This document shows positions 37,666-46,330 of a stretch of DNA of 64,000 bases, piece by piece. How positions within the stretch are numbered: the first letter of the stretch is position 1; the number at the start of each line of letters is the position of its first letter. Under the pieces are notes generated by a model that saw only the letters and a program-made list of their open reading frames with translations, did no database searches and was not told the origin of the DNA. The translations under genes were made by a program, and so were the position numbers. Location of the stretch: NCBI GenBank assembly GCA_905339155.1, contig CAJPFJ010000028.1:62001-126000 (forward strand), in the 5' to 3' direction. The stretch comes from Methanosarcinales archaeon. GTDB taxonomy: Archaea > Halobacteriota > Methanosarcinia > Methanosarcinales > Methanoperedenaceae.

Positions 37666-39540
37666 ATGCCCCATTATCTTGGCGAACTCCTGCTATACTG
37701 GTGTCCTTCCTGCAATCTTCCGGTGCTTGGAAAAACCTGCGCTTGCGGCCTGGCCACAAAAAAAATCGAAATAACACCTCCGGGTGACATTCGGCCAGCT
37801 TTTCCATACGATATAGACCTCATCAACAGGACAACTGAAAAACAATTCGGCCTTAAACTCATCCCACAAGGTCATCTTGTAGTCCTGAATAAAGCCCCTT
37901 ATGAAGACAGGATGGATGAAGTGATATTTGACGGGGCTATCATGGGTTCTATCCGTTTTGAACTTGAAAAAATGGACTGGGTATTTATTCCCAGGCTTGA
38001 GGGGGCAAGATGTCTTGCGGATGGGACAAAATGCATAGTTATTGATAAAGGCGCTGTTAATTTTATTATTAAAGGCGCATCTGTACTTGCACCAGGTGTT
38101 AACAAAGCCAATCCTGGTATTGAAGAAGAGGATGAGGTAATTATCCTGACGCCTGAAAATGAAGTAATAGCTACTGGCAGGGCAAGGATGAATGCTAAAA
38201 GGATGCTCACACATGAAAAGGGAATGGCCGTAAAAACAAGATGGCACGATAAACCGCATGCCCTGGAGCACCCCGGGGAACGGGCAAAAACATGGGAGGA
38301 TGCTGTCCAGGCAAATATCCATATTCTGGGAAAAAAGGAAGAAAAAGCTCACAGTTTCATAAAAAATGTTGTTGAGACCCAAAAAAGACCGGTGACAGTT
38401 TCATATTCCGGCGGAAAGGACAGTCTTGTAACGCTGCATCTTGTGCGTGATACCTTAACGGAATTTGATATCCTCTTCGCTGATACGGGTCTGGAATTCA
38501 CTGAAACAGTAGATAATGTGAAACAAACAGCCAAAGAGCTTTCTTTACAATTGAAAATCCATTCCTCAGGTGATTCTTTCTGGCAGTCGATAGATAATTT
38601 CGGGCCGCCCACTGTGGAAGCAAGATGGTGCTGCAAAGTCTGCAAACTCGGTGCTATCACAAAGGTCATAGAACAGAACTATGAGAATGGGTGCCTGACA
38701 TTTATCGGGCAGAGAAAATATGAAAGCCAGATAAGGGCCAACAGTGAGCATATCTGGAAAAATCCCTCCGTTGGAAACCAGATAGGAGCTACCCCGATCC
38801 AGAACTGGACTGCGCTTCACGTGTGGTTGTATCTTTTCTGGAAAAAAGCAAAATACAATCCACTCTACGAAGAGGGATTTGACAGGATCGGATGCTGGCT
38901 TTGCCCTTCGGCAAGCATGGCTGATTTCTCGCGATTGTCTCAAATCCATCCCGAATTAAGTGAAAAGCTTGAAAAATACTTGAAAGAGTATGCTTCCCGT
39001 AACGGATTATCCGATGAATGGGTAAAATACGGCTTCTGGCGCTGGCAGGTTCTCCCAAAATCGATAGGTATGATCGCGCAAAAGTTGGGGATTAATATTG
39101 TCCCCAGGAGTGAAAAAAAACCTGTCCAATTCACATTGACTTCAGGATATCGCCCATGCAAAGCAGGAGGCATCACGGCAGAAGGAAGTTTCGGGACACC
39201 TTTGAATCTTTCACTTATCGAAGAAACTGGTTTCTTGACCATTATCGGTGAAACAAATTCGATTGACGGGATGATCCTTGCTTCGCGAAATGAGAACAAT
39301 GTTCATGTATATGCAAGCGGTACAGTGGTTGCAAGAGGCGGGAATGAAGATGAAGCCAGGGAATTAATACAACTTTCACAGATGACGATACGCAGAGCAG
39401 TGTTATGCACCGGGTGCGGGGTGTGCGTGGGAAAGTGTGCGGTGCGGGCGGTAAGTGTCAACGGGACTGCAAGAATAAGTGAGAAATGCATCCGTTGCGG
39501 GAAATGCACATGGTCATGTCCTGTGGTGAAGTTCAGATAA
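37666..39540 (+). CDS. Zinc ribbon-PUA-PAPS reductase-ferredoxin fusion
   Basis: 624 residues from the ATG at 37666. Domains in order: Cys cluster C13/C16/C25/C27, a PUA-type RNA-binding domain (about 110-190, with CIVIDKGAVNFIIKGA), a PAPS-reductase-like PP-loop domain with SYSGGKDSL near 245, Fe-S cysteines WCCKVC near 321 and GCWLC near 409, and a C-terminal 2[4Fe-4S] ferredoxin (about 581-624). The PUA domain argues for an RNA substrate, perhaps sulfur transfer into tRNA, rather than sulfate assimilation (inference). Distinct from the true APS reductase at 48219. Confidence 0.88.
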   Translation: MPHYLGELLLYWCPSCNLPVLGKTCACGLATKKIEITPPGDIRPAFPYDIDLINRTTEKQFGLKLIPQGHLVVLNKAPYEDRMDEVIFDGAIMGSIRFELEKMDWVFIPRLEGARCLADGTKCIVIDKGAVNFIIKGASVLAPGVNKANPGIEEEDEVIILTPENEVIATGRARMNAKRMLTHEKGMAVKTRWHDKPHALEHPGERAKTWEDAVQANIHILGKKEEKAHSFIKNVVETQKRPVTVSYSGGKDSLVTLHLVRDTLTEFDILFADTGLEFTETVDNVKQTAKELSLQLKIHSSGDSFWQSIDNFGPPTVEARWCCKVCKLGAITKVIEQNYENGCLTFIGQRKYESQIRANSEHIWKNPSVGNQIGATPIQNWTALHVWLYLFWKKAKYNPLYEEGFDRIGCWLCPSASMADFSRLSQIHPELSEKLEKYLKEYASRNGLSDEWVKYGFWRWQVLPKSIGMIAQKLGINIVPRSEKKPVQFTLTSGYRPCKAGGITAEGSFGTPLNLSLIEETGFLTIIGETNSIDGMILASRNENNVHVYASGTVVARGGNEDEARELIQLSQMTIRRAVLCTGCGVCVGKCAVRAVSVNGTARISEKCIRCGKCTWSCPVVKFR

Positions 39541-39585
39541 TAGTCTTACTTGTTCGGCGATGGATTTTCTCTGATCAGGGCAAAT

Positions 39586-40947
39586 TCACTTCCTTAACAT
39601 GATAGAACCGAAAAATCCATCTGTATTAGATATATGCGGTAATGATCTGAAAAATCCGTCTTCACAGGTTAATTTACTAAAATTGAAATCAGGCATTTGC
39701 GATGCAGGAACAATGCAAAAATCCCTGTTCTCATTGAGAAAAACGGTTACATTATCCTCATTTTCCTCCTTGCTTATCGTACATGTAGCATAGACCAATC
39801 TTCCTCCTGGTTTAACAAGGCTGCTGTATTCACTTAATATCTCTTTCTGTTTCACTGCAAGTCCTTTGACATCGTCCGGGGTCAATCGCCATTTCGAATC
39901 CGGGTTCCTCCTGAAAACTCCCATGCCTGAACATGGCGCATCTATAAAAACGCAATCCGCCATATTATTATATTCATTTAATGCCTCTGTTTTTGCAGTC
40001 TTAATATTAAAGGCGCCAGCTTTTCCTGCCCTTTGTCGCAGGTTCGAAAGTTTGACCGGTGACAGGTCTGAAGCGATTATAGTTCCACGGTTTTTCATCA
40101 GTCCTGAAAGGAAAAGGGTTTTTCCGCCATTCCCTGCACATGCATCAATTACAAGTTCCCCGGGCTTTACACCTGTAAGAAGGGTAACAAGCTGGCTTCC
40201 TTCATCCTGCACTTCGAAAAGTCCTTCCTTAAAAACTTTGGTTTTAAAAATATCTTTTTTCTTATCAACGATAAGGCCAAATGGTGATAATTCCGTTCTT
40301 GATGAAGAATACCCCTCTTCACCCAGCGCTTTTTGAAGTAATCCGACAACCGATTTGTGTGGATTCACCCTTATCGTTAAAGGCGGCTCCATGTTATTAG
40401 CACGGCATATCGCCTCAACTTCTTTAACAGATCCCAATTCTTTGAGCCATTTTTCCACTATCCAGCGCGGATGTGAATGGTATGCCAGGATATATTCGAT
40501 GGGAGCCATTTCCGGATCAGGGAAAATAACCGCATCTTTATTCTTTAATATTGCCTCAATTGTCCTTTTTACGAATCCGCTTAATTTCGTATGGTTCGAT
40601 GACATCGCTACTGCATTGTTTATTATTCCCGCTGCCGATGCATCTGTAAATATGGCCTGGTATGCGCATATCCTGAACGAATTAAGTATAACCGGATCAA
40701 GATTTTTTGTGATGGCATATGATGCATGTCCAATTATGTAATCCAGCCTTCCAAGATGGCGCAAGATCCCATAAACGAAATCAAAGATAACAGCTTTTTC
40801 ATCCGATGAAAAATCTTCCTTTTTAAAAAGCTCACTAATGAGCTTATCAGGATATTTTTTTTCATGGAGTATTGAGTTCAATAGCAAAAGAATTGAATTG
40901 TAGCTCTTTTGCCTGATAAGAACTTTACTTTTAATATTCTTTATCAA
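39586..40947 (-). CDS. RsmB/Sun-type rRNA or tRNA m5C methyltransferase
   Basis: 453 residues with an N-terminal NusB-like helical domain (about 1-150) and a C-terminal NOP2/Sun methyltransferase. Seen: SAM loop DACAGNGGKTLFL, IDAPCSGMGVFRR with one catalytic Cys and YATCTISKEENED with the other. The NusB-RsmB architecture is that of bacterial RsmB (16S C967); archaeal enzymes often lack the NusB part. It overlaps the ZPR1 gene by 17 bases. Confidence 0.9.
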   Translation of the reverse strand: MIKNIKSKVLIRQKSYNSILLLLNSILHEKKYPDKLISELFKKEDFSSDEKAVIFDFVYGILRHLGRLDYIIGHASYAITKNLDPVILNSFRICAYQAIFTDASAAGIINNAVAMSSNHTKLSGFVKRTIEAILKNKDAVIFPDPEMAPIEYILAYHSHPRWIVEKWLKELGSVKEVEAICRANNMEPPLTIRVNPHKSVVGLLQKALGEEGYSSSRTELSPFGLIVDKKKDIFKTKVFKEGLFEVQDEGSQLVTLLTGVKPGELVIDACAGNGGKTLFLSGLMKNRGTIIASDLSPVKLSNLRQRAGKAGAFNIKTAKTEALNEYNNMADCVFIDAPCSGMGVFRRNPDSKWRLTPDDVKGLAVKQKEILSEYSSLVKPGGRLVYATCTISKEENEDNVTVFLNENRDFCIVPASQMPDFNFSKLTCEDGFFRSLPHISNTDGFFGSIMLRK

Positions 40948-41509
40948 AAATAATCATACCTGTCTTAAGACCGGCCGCCTCTTCTTGCGTAAGTTCCCTG
41001 TGTGTTGCTTTTTCTGCAATTATGGCGCTATTGCCCAGAGGATCTTCGATAATAACCGTAATTTCGAATTCCCCGGCCTTGATCTTCTCGATGGTGGATT
41101 GCAATTCTTGCGCGCGTTGGGATTCTTCATTCCATCTTACTACCATCTCCAGGATATCACTCACCCTGTCAAGTACGCCTTCGATATTTGAAACAAAAGA
41201 GTCAGAAGCAGGCCCCGGCTCAATATCGATTCCAAGTTCGGGTATCCTTATTGTTCCTGATGTCGAGCGCACCACGCGAGCATCAATGTCGTCCCGTGTG
41301 GTGATTTTCATTTCATAATGAACGGGTTTTCGCTGTGCCATGATCATGGTATCAGAGTATCTTAAACCGCATTCACACTTTGAAGTAATATGCATTACTT
41401 CACCAAAAAAAGGAATATTATCCTTTACCCAGTTTGTAACAAGTTCTTTGCTGCAAAGTGGGCAAACGCTTTTTGTAACTGTTAAAACAGTACTTGATTC
41501 TGAGTTCAC
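40931..41509 (-). CDS. ZPR1-type zinc-finger protein
   Basis: 192 residues with one ZPR1 module: a zinc finger with CPLC near 16-19 and CECG near 44-47, followed by the family beta domain (VVRSTSGTIRIPELGIDIEPG) and an alpha-helical hairpin. Eukaryotic ZPR1 binds eEF1A and helps it fold; the archaeal protein may do the same for aEF1A (inference). It overlaps sepF by 4 bases and rsmB by 17. Confidence 0.88.
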   Translation of the reverse strand: MNSESSTVLTVTKSVCPLCSKELVTNWVKDNIPFFGEVMHITSKCECGLRYSDTMIMAQRKPVHYEMKITTRDDIDARVVRSTSGTIRIPELGIDIEPGPASDSFVSNIEGVLDRVSDILEMVVRWNEESQRAQELQSTIEKIKAGEFEITVIIEDPLGNSAIIAEKATHRELTQEEAAGLKTGMIIFDKEY

Positions 41510-41874
41510 TTTAACTTTTGCCGGTCTATGCGCACACCACGCGGGGTTACGATTACCTGGTCTTCTTTGATCATGGCGATATCGCCATGGACGTCATTGA
41601 CCACCGCTTTTAAGTCTTTGATCGCCCTGTCAAAAACCAACTTATCTTTTTTTGCAGGCGACACATCGATCATCAGTATATTGCCATCATAAATTTGTTT
41701 TTTTAAATGAGGCATCATTTCAAGTCCTGATAATTCAGCGATTTTAATATAAGTATTGGCTGTTTCGCCCTCAAAATCCCCTTCGTAGTCCGTAAGATCA
41801 AGTTCCTGATATTCATCCGAATCTAATCTCGTCTTTTTCCTTCCGCCAAAAAGATTATCTAAAAATTTACCCAT
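41506..41874 (-). CDS. sepF: SepF, FtsZ membrane anchor
   Basis: 122 residues: an N-terminal amphipathic membrane-targeting helix (MGKFLDNLFGG), a charged linker and the SepF core (TYIKIAELSG, GNILMIDVSP, AIKDLKAVVNDVHGDIAMI, VIVTPRGV). Archaeal SepF anchors FtsZ to the membrane during division (established in methanogens and haloarchaea). The product lies in an operon with ZPR1 and RsmB. No FtsZ is adjacent; a divergent tubulin-like gene is 16 kb away. Confidence 0.92.
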   Translation of the reverse strand: MGKFLDNLFGGRKKTRLDSDEYQELDLTDYEGDFEGETANTYIKIAELSGLEMMPHLKKQIYDGNILMIDVSPAKKDKLVFDRAIKDLKAVVNDVHGDIAMIKEDQVIVTPRGVRIDRQKLK

Positions 41875-41922
41875 GCAATAATCACCTTTACTTCGTACTC
41901 TTTACTGTTTATATCTATTTAT

Positions 41923-42405
41923 TTATTTCTGTTCAAGGTTCCAGATATCATCCCCTACATAATGTATGGATTTTACTGCCTTGCCTTTTCCCCCGACCAT
42001 TTCTTTTCCTACCATAAGGGCTCTCCCGATACCGATCGCTTTCCCGTGTGCTTTCTCCACGATGATAACAAGATCGCCTATGTTTATAGTGGGATCTGCT
42101 TCAATAATCCCCGGGCTCATCGTGTCAGCTCCGTTTATGATGAACCTGACAGCTCCGGGATCAACAAAGACTTTGCGGCGCGCCGGGTTCAATTTAAGGG
42201 CGCCTTTTACGGTAGGAAATATTTTCCCGTCTATCTTGAATAAAAGAGGTTCTCCATCCACGAAAATGAAATCCTGCCCGTCGCTTTCGACATATTCAAG
42301 CTTTCTGTTCTCAAATGATGAAGCATCACCGAAGGCCTCGACAATATCATTTACAAGGGCTTTCTGATCCGTCTTTCTTAATACATTCCTTGACTTTATT
42401 TTCAT
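41923..42405 (-). CDS. PUA-domain RNA-binding protein (MCT-1-like)
   Basis: 160 residues with a pre-PUA segment and a C-terminal PUA domain (about 75-150: KVFVDPGAVRFIINGADTMSPG, then IGRALM). Related to the archaeal PUA proteins like MCT-1/Tma20 that act on ribosomes or tRNA. GGTGAGTA lies before the ATG at 42405. It is transcribed divergently from the Sm-like gene; a TATTTAAAA on the minus strand near 42420 is its likely promoter. Confidence 0.85.
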   Translation of the reverse strand: MKIKSRNVLRKTDQKALVNDIVEAFGDASSFENRKLEYVESDGQDFIFVDGEPLLFKIDGKIFPTVKGALKLNPARRKVFVDPGAVRFIINGADTMSPGIIEADPTINIGDLVIIVEKAHGKAIGIGRALMVGKEMVGGKGKAVKSIHYVGDDIWNLEQK

Positions 42406-42489
42406 TACTCACCAATAGTTTTAAATATTGTACGAACTACTTTGGTGCACTATTGAATTAATGGTTTATTAATATTAAGGAGCGTTTTT

Positions 42490-42705
42490 ATGGGAAACAG
42501 ACCCCTCGACATTCTAAATAATGCGTTAAATAAGTCAGTATTGATACGTTTAAAAGGCCAGAGAGAGTTCAGAGGCGAATTACAGGGATACGATATCCAT
42601 ATGAATATCGTCCTGGCTAATGCTGAGGAAATAAAAGAGAACGGAACGAAAAAACTTGGAACAGCAGTTGTACGCGGGGATAATATAGTATTTATTTCCC
42701 CATAA
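42490..42705 (+). CDS. Sm-like archaeal RNA-binding protein
   Basis: 71 residues of the archaeal Sm/LSm family, which forms heptameric rings binding U-rich RNA. Sm1 is [32 protein letters not shown] and Sm2 includes the [12 protein letters not shown] end. It precedes L37e by 21 bases, the usual archaeal lsm-rpl37e pair. Confidence 0.94.
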   Translation: MGNRPLDILNNALNKSVLIRLKGQREFRGELQGYDIHMNIVLANAEEIKENGTKKLGTAVVRGDNIVFISP

Positions 42706-42726
42706 TATTAAAAAGGTGATTAAAAT

Positions 42727-42897
42727 ATGTCAAAAGGTACGCCTTCATTCGGTAAGAATCAGAAGAAAACACATGTTGTATGCAGAAGATGTGGGAAAGC
42801 ATCAATGAACACGCACACAAAAATGTGTGCAGCGTGTGGTTTCGGTAGAACCGCACACATGAGATCCTACAAATGGCAAGAAAAATGCGGTTACTAA
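42727..42897 (+). CDS. rpl37e: Ribosomal protein eL37
   Basis: A 56-residue zinc-ribbon protein of the large subunit: [20 protein letters not shown] at the N-terminus, then [15 protein letters not shown], with C19/C22 and C34/C37 binding zinc. It follows the Sm-like gene by 21 bases and precedes purF by 11, a common archaeal neighbourhood. Short enough to be missed by gene callers. Confidence 0.96.
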   Translation: MSKGTPSFGKNQKKTHVVCRRCGKASMNTHTKMCAACGFGRTAHMRSYKWQEKCGY

Positions 42898-42908
42898 GGT
42901 GACCACGG

Positions 42909-44309
42909 TTGCATGAAGAATGCGGTATAGTCGGTGTTTCTTTTAAAGAGGAAACATCTGCTGCACTGTCAATCTATTATGCACTTTTTGCTCTCCAGCA
43001 CAGGGGACAGGAATCCGCAGGAATAACTGTTCATGATGGCAGCCAGGTCCGTACCTTAAAAGGTATGGGTCTTGTGCCTGATGTTTTTAATAGAGCGGAT
43101 ATACAGAAACTTAAAGGTCATGTTGGTATAGGGCATGTCCGATATTCAACTACAGGCAGTTCGAAGATCGAGAATTGCCAGCCTCTTCTCGTAAGTTTTA
43201 AGAGCGGGACTATAGCTATCGCCCATAATGGTAATCTTGTAAACTCAAAGGAACTCAGGACCGAACTTGAAAAAGAGGGACGGATATTTTTATCGGAATC
43301 GGACACAGAAGTCATAGCTCATCTCCTTGTCAAGGAACTGATGCACAGCGAACTCAAGGATGCCGTTAAAGATGTAATAAAACAGCTTGTTGGTTCATAT
43401 TCAATTGCTATCCTGATAGATAAAACGCTTATTGTTATTCGTGACCCGCTTGGCATAAAACCCCTATGCTTTGGCTCGCTCGATAATGGTTATGTAGTGG
43501 CGTCCGAGAGTGTTGCTATTGATATTTTGAACGGGCAGCTGATACGTGATGTGGCTCCAGGCGAGATGCTGGTTTTCAGCAATGGGACATACGAAAGCCA
43601 TCAGTTGATTAAATCAAAAAATTACGCCCATTGTGTTTTTGAATATATTTATTTCGCAAGGCCGGATTCAGTCATAGATGGCCAGCTTGTCTATAATGTG
43701 AGGATGCGAATAGGAGAGATGCTTTTTAAGGAGCATCCGGCCACAGCCGATATCGTTTCGCCTGTTCCTGATTCAGGGATCACTTATGCGATCGGTTTCT
43801 CAAAGAAATCAGGTATTGATTATATAGAAGGGCTTATGAAAAACCGTTACATAGGCCGGACTTTCATTATGCCAGGGCAGGATATGAGGGAAACAGCAGT
43901 CAGGTTGAAACTTAATGCAATAAAACCAAATATTGATGGGAAAAGCATCGTTCTCATTGATGACAGCATTGTGCGTGGAACAACTTCGCGCCGTATAATA
44001 GATATGATCCGCAAATCAGGAACAAAGGAGGTACATATGCGAGTGGCAAGCCCCCCCATTATTTCTCCCTGTTATCTGGGGATCGATATGGCAACGCGTG
44101 AAGAACTCATAGCGGCTCACAAGGCTGTAAAAGGCGTTGAGGCCTTGATAAATGCAGATTCCCTGGGATATTTAAGTATTGAAGGACTTGTAAAATCCAT
44201 CGGGATCCCATTGGATGATCTGTGCCTGGGGTGTTTGAGCGGGATATATCCGGTTGAAATTCCGGGGGAGAAATGCATAAAGAGGCAGTTGAAATTGTCG
44301 GAATTCTAA
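42909..44309 (+). CDS. purF: Amidophosphoribosyltransferase
   Basis: 466 residues; first step of purine synthesis, PRPP plus glutamine to phosphoribosylamine. The N-terminal glutaminase follows a 4-residue propeptide, catalytic Cys5 in EECGIVGV. Blocks: LQHRGQESAGI, GHVRYSTTG, the PRPP motif VLIDDSIVRGTTSR and Fe-S cysteines near the C-terminus (LGCLSG). The start is a TTG at 42909 with AGGTGA at 42898-42903; the in-line ATG at 42913 is out of frame. Confidence 0.96.
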   Translation: MHEECGIVGVSFKEETSAALSIYYALFALQHRGQESAGITVHDGSQVRTLKGMGLVPDVFNRADIQKLKGHVGIGHVRYSTTGSSKIENCQPLLVSFKSGTIAIAHNGNLVNSKELRTELEKEGRIFLSESDTEVIAHLLVKELMHSELKDAVKDVIKQLVGSYSIAILIDKTLIVIRDPLGIKPLCFGSLDNGYVVASESVAIDILNGQLIRDVAPGEMLVFSNGTYESHQLIKSKNYAHCVFEYIYFARPDSVIDGQLVYNVRMRIGEMLFKEHPATADIVSPVPDSGITYAIGFSKKSGIDYIEGLMKNRYIGRTFIMPGQDMRETAVRLKLNAIKPNIDGKSIVLIDDSIVRGTTSRRIIDMIRKSGTKEVHMRVASPPIISPCYLGIDMATREELIAAHKAVKGVEALINADSLGYLSIEGLVKSIGIPLDDLCLGCLSGIYPVEIPGEKCIKRQLKLSEF

Positions 44310-44357
44310 GGGAAAACTAAAAAAGAGGGGACTTCTATTAAACAGTGAGGCACAACT

Positions 44358-44990
44358 ATGGGCATAATAAAAAGGCTGGGACTTAATTTTTCCTGGTTGA
44401 AAAGATTATTTAAGAGAAAAAAGGCGAAAATCGGAATATATGGCCCCCCCAATGCTGGCAAAACAACACTGGCTAACAGGATCGTCAGGGACTGGACGGG
44501 GGATGCCATGGGTTCGGTATCCCATATTCCGCATGAGACACGAAGAGCAAGAAGGCGTGAAGATGTTACAATAGTGAGTAACGGTTCTTCCGTAACACTG
44601 GATATTATAGATACACCAGGAATTGCTACAAAGATCGATTTTCATGATTTCATGACATTCGGATTGCCGGAAGAGGAATCGAAAAGACGCGCCAAAGAGG
44701 CAACAGAAGGAGTAATGGAATCAGTAAAATGGCTTGAAGACTTAGACGGGGTGATACTGGTAATGGATGCAACTGAAGACCCGTATACACAGGTGAATGT
44801 GGTTATAATAGGGAATTTTGAAGCTCGAAAACTTCCCATATTGATAGCAGCAAATAAGATAGACCTTCCAAATTCATCACCGGCAAGGATACAAAGCGCT
44901 TTTCCACAGCATCCACTGGTTCCCATATCCGCTCTGGATGGGAAGAATATAGATTTATTGTATAAAGAAATTGCAGAGCATTTCGGGTGA
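44358..44990 (+). CDS. Era-like GTPase of a conserved archaeal cassette
   Basis: 210 residues with a basic N-terminus (KRLFKRKKAK) and a full GTPase domain: G1 GPPNAGKTT, a conserved Arg-rich switch, G3 DTPG, and G4 NKID. This family is found in archaea beside a DUF2073 protein and a zinc-ribbon protein, as here; the cassette has been compared to Arf/Rab-like modules in some annotations. It may act at the membrane or in ribosome maturation. The next gene's start overlaps the stop region. Confidence 0.88.
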   Translation: MGIIKRLGLNFSWLKRLFKRKKAKIGIYGPPNAGKTTLANRIVRDWTGDAMGSVSHIPHETRRARRREDVTIVSNGSSVTLDIIDTPGIATKIDFHDFMTFGLPEEESKRRAKEATEGVMESVKWLEDLDGVILVMDATEDPYTQVNVVIIGNFEARKLPILIAANKIDLPNSSPARIQSAFPQHPLVPISALDGKNIDLLYKEIAEHFG

Positions 44991-44994
44991 TCAT

Positions 44995-45351
44995 ATGAAC
45001 GGAATTCAGATGGATTTAATATCGGAAGAAAAGCTTGATGGCATGACCTCCATGGAAAAAGTGAGGTTGATTCTTGATGAAGTGCGAAGTGGAAAGATAC
45101 TCATACTTGAAAAAGGTCTTACTCCCAGTGAACAGACAAAACTTATTGAGCTAACAATGGCAGAGATAGAACCTGATGATTTTTCAGGAATTGAGATCGA
45201 GAGTTATCCTGTAAAACAAAACGAAAATTTCCTGAATAAACTTTTTGGAAAGACAACTCTCAAGACACGGCTTACAGTTATTGGCCCGGCTTCACAATTA
45301 AAAACAATTAGAAAAGACAGGGATTTAATAAGCGCATTAGTCTCACTATAA
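44995..45351 (+). CDS. DUF2073 family protein (OapB/ArvB-like)
   Basis: 118 residues from the ATG at 44995, supported by GGTGATC just upstream; a longer frame from 44971 is less likely. Conserved archaeal family with LILDEVRSGKILILEKGLTPSEQTKLIELTM. It lies between the Era-like GTPase and a zinc-ribbon protein in a tight three-gene cassette (gaps of 4 and 3 bases). The function is unknown; the partner GTPase suggests a regulatory complex. Confidence 0.87.
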   Translation: MNGIQMDLISEEKLDGMTSMEKVRLILDEVRSGKILILEKGLTPSEQTKLIELTMAEIEPDDFSGIEIESYPVKQNENFLNKLFGKTTLKTRLTVIGPASQLKTIRKDRDLISALVSL

Positions 45352-45354
45352 ACC

Positions 45355-45792
45355 ATGCCACATAAATGCACAAGATGCGAGAGCATATTCAAAGATGGTG
45401 CAGCTATTATATTGAATGGCTGCCCGAAATGCGGCTGGAATAAATTCCTTTATGTGAGAGATGACTTACTTGTTCCAGGACCAGTTGTAAAAATCGAGGA
45501 TGCGACAAACGCAGGACAAATTTCCCCTGAAGCCTCGAATTTCATAAAAGAAGTCGATGAGATACTGGGAATTAAGAAAGAAACAACCGAGTTAAAAAAT
45601 GAACCTAAAGCTGAAAATGCACCAAAAGAGATAGGGGAGCGGATTGAATCAATCAGGATATTATCACCCGGGCAGTATGAATTGAATCTTGAATCGTTGC
45701 TTGAAAGAAAAGAAATTGTCATGGCGCTCAAAGAAGATGGTACATATATCGTTAATTTGCCATCCGTTTTCAAGAAAAAGAAGGGTCACTGA
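45355..45792 (+). CDS. Zinc-ribbon protein of the Era/DUF2073 cassette
   Basis: 145 residues with an N-terminal zinc ribbon CTRCESIFK...CPKCGW (two CxxC, about residues 5-25), an acidic linker and a C-terminal strand-rich part (IRILSPGQYELNLESLLERKEIVMAL). It is the OapC/ArvC-like third member of the GTPase cassette. It ends overlapping, by 7 bases, the convergent secreted-protein gene. Confidence 0.86.
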   Translation: MPHKCTRCESIFKDGAAIILNGCPKCGWNKFLYVRDDLLVPGPVVKIEDATNAGQISPEASNFIKEVDEILGIKKETTELKNEPKAENAPKEIGERIESIRILSPGQYELNLESLLERKEIVMALKEDGTYIVNLPSVFKKKKGH

Positions 45793-46292
45793 CGATAGAA
45801 CTTGTTTGGAGTGGCATCAAGGCCAAAATATTCAGTGGGTCGCGTGTCTCCGGGAATATATATAATTATTGTTTTAATGTGGTATCCAAACTTAACAGAA
45901 TCGTGTAAATAATAATTCAAATTCTTATCAAATCTTGAAATGTTCTTTACATGCAGAATTGTCTTTCCCTGATCCATTTTTACGACCTCATAATCGAAAT
46001 TAGAGAAGAGTTCTCTCATCTCTGGCTCGAGGCTTTTTCCTCCCATTAAAAGAATATACATTTTTGGAATAGCACCAAGGTCATAATTTACTGTGAATTC
46101 TGCATCTGTCTTATTGAATTTTATTGTGAGTGATGAAATCTCAAAAGTATGGGCGCCTTGCGTTCCCTCTGACAATGGGATAAAAAATGTTAATAGTAAA
46201 ATAATAAAAATTACCGGGATTGAATTTTTCATCAGGGTTTTGTTATGCATTATGTCAATATATCCTTTGCGTCCATAACTATTATCGTCCAT
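45786..46292 (-). CDS. Predicted membrane-anchored or secreted protein
   Basis: 168 residues of unknown family. A basic lead (about 1-23) and a hydrophobic helix (about 24-43) precede an extracellular domain with ISSLTIKFNKTDAEFTVNYDLGAIPKMYILL. AGGTGG upstream of the ATG at 46292 supports the long start. An inner ATG at 46250 is an alternative. It is divergent from mdh (38 bases apart). Confidence 0.6.
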   Translation of the reverse strand: MDDNSYGRKGYIDIMHNKTLMKNSIPVIFIILLLTFFIPLSEGTQGAHTFEISSLTIKFNKTDAEFTVNYDLGAIPKMYILLMGGKSLEPEMRELFSNFDYEVVKMDQGKTILHVKNISRFDKNLNYYLHDSVKFGYHIKTIIIYIPGDTRPTEYFGLDATPNKFYRQ

Positions 46293-46330
46293 TAACCACC
46301 TTCATACAAAAAAAATCCGGGTGAACATAA

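Noticed and set aside
42913-42915. ATG as the start of purF
   Set aside because: Out of frame with the coding sequence; the TTG at 42909 is in frame and correctly spaced after AGGTGA.
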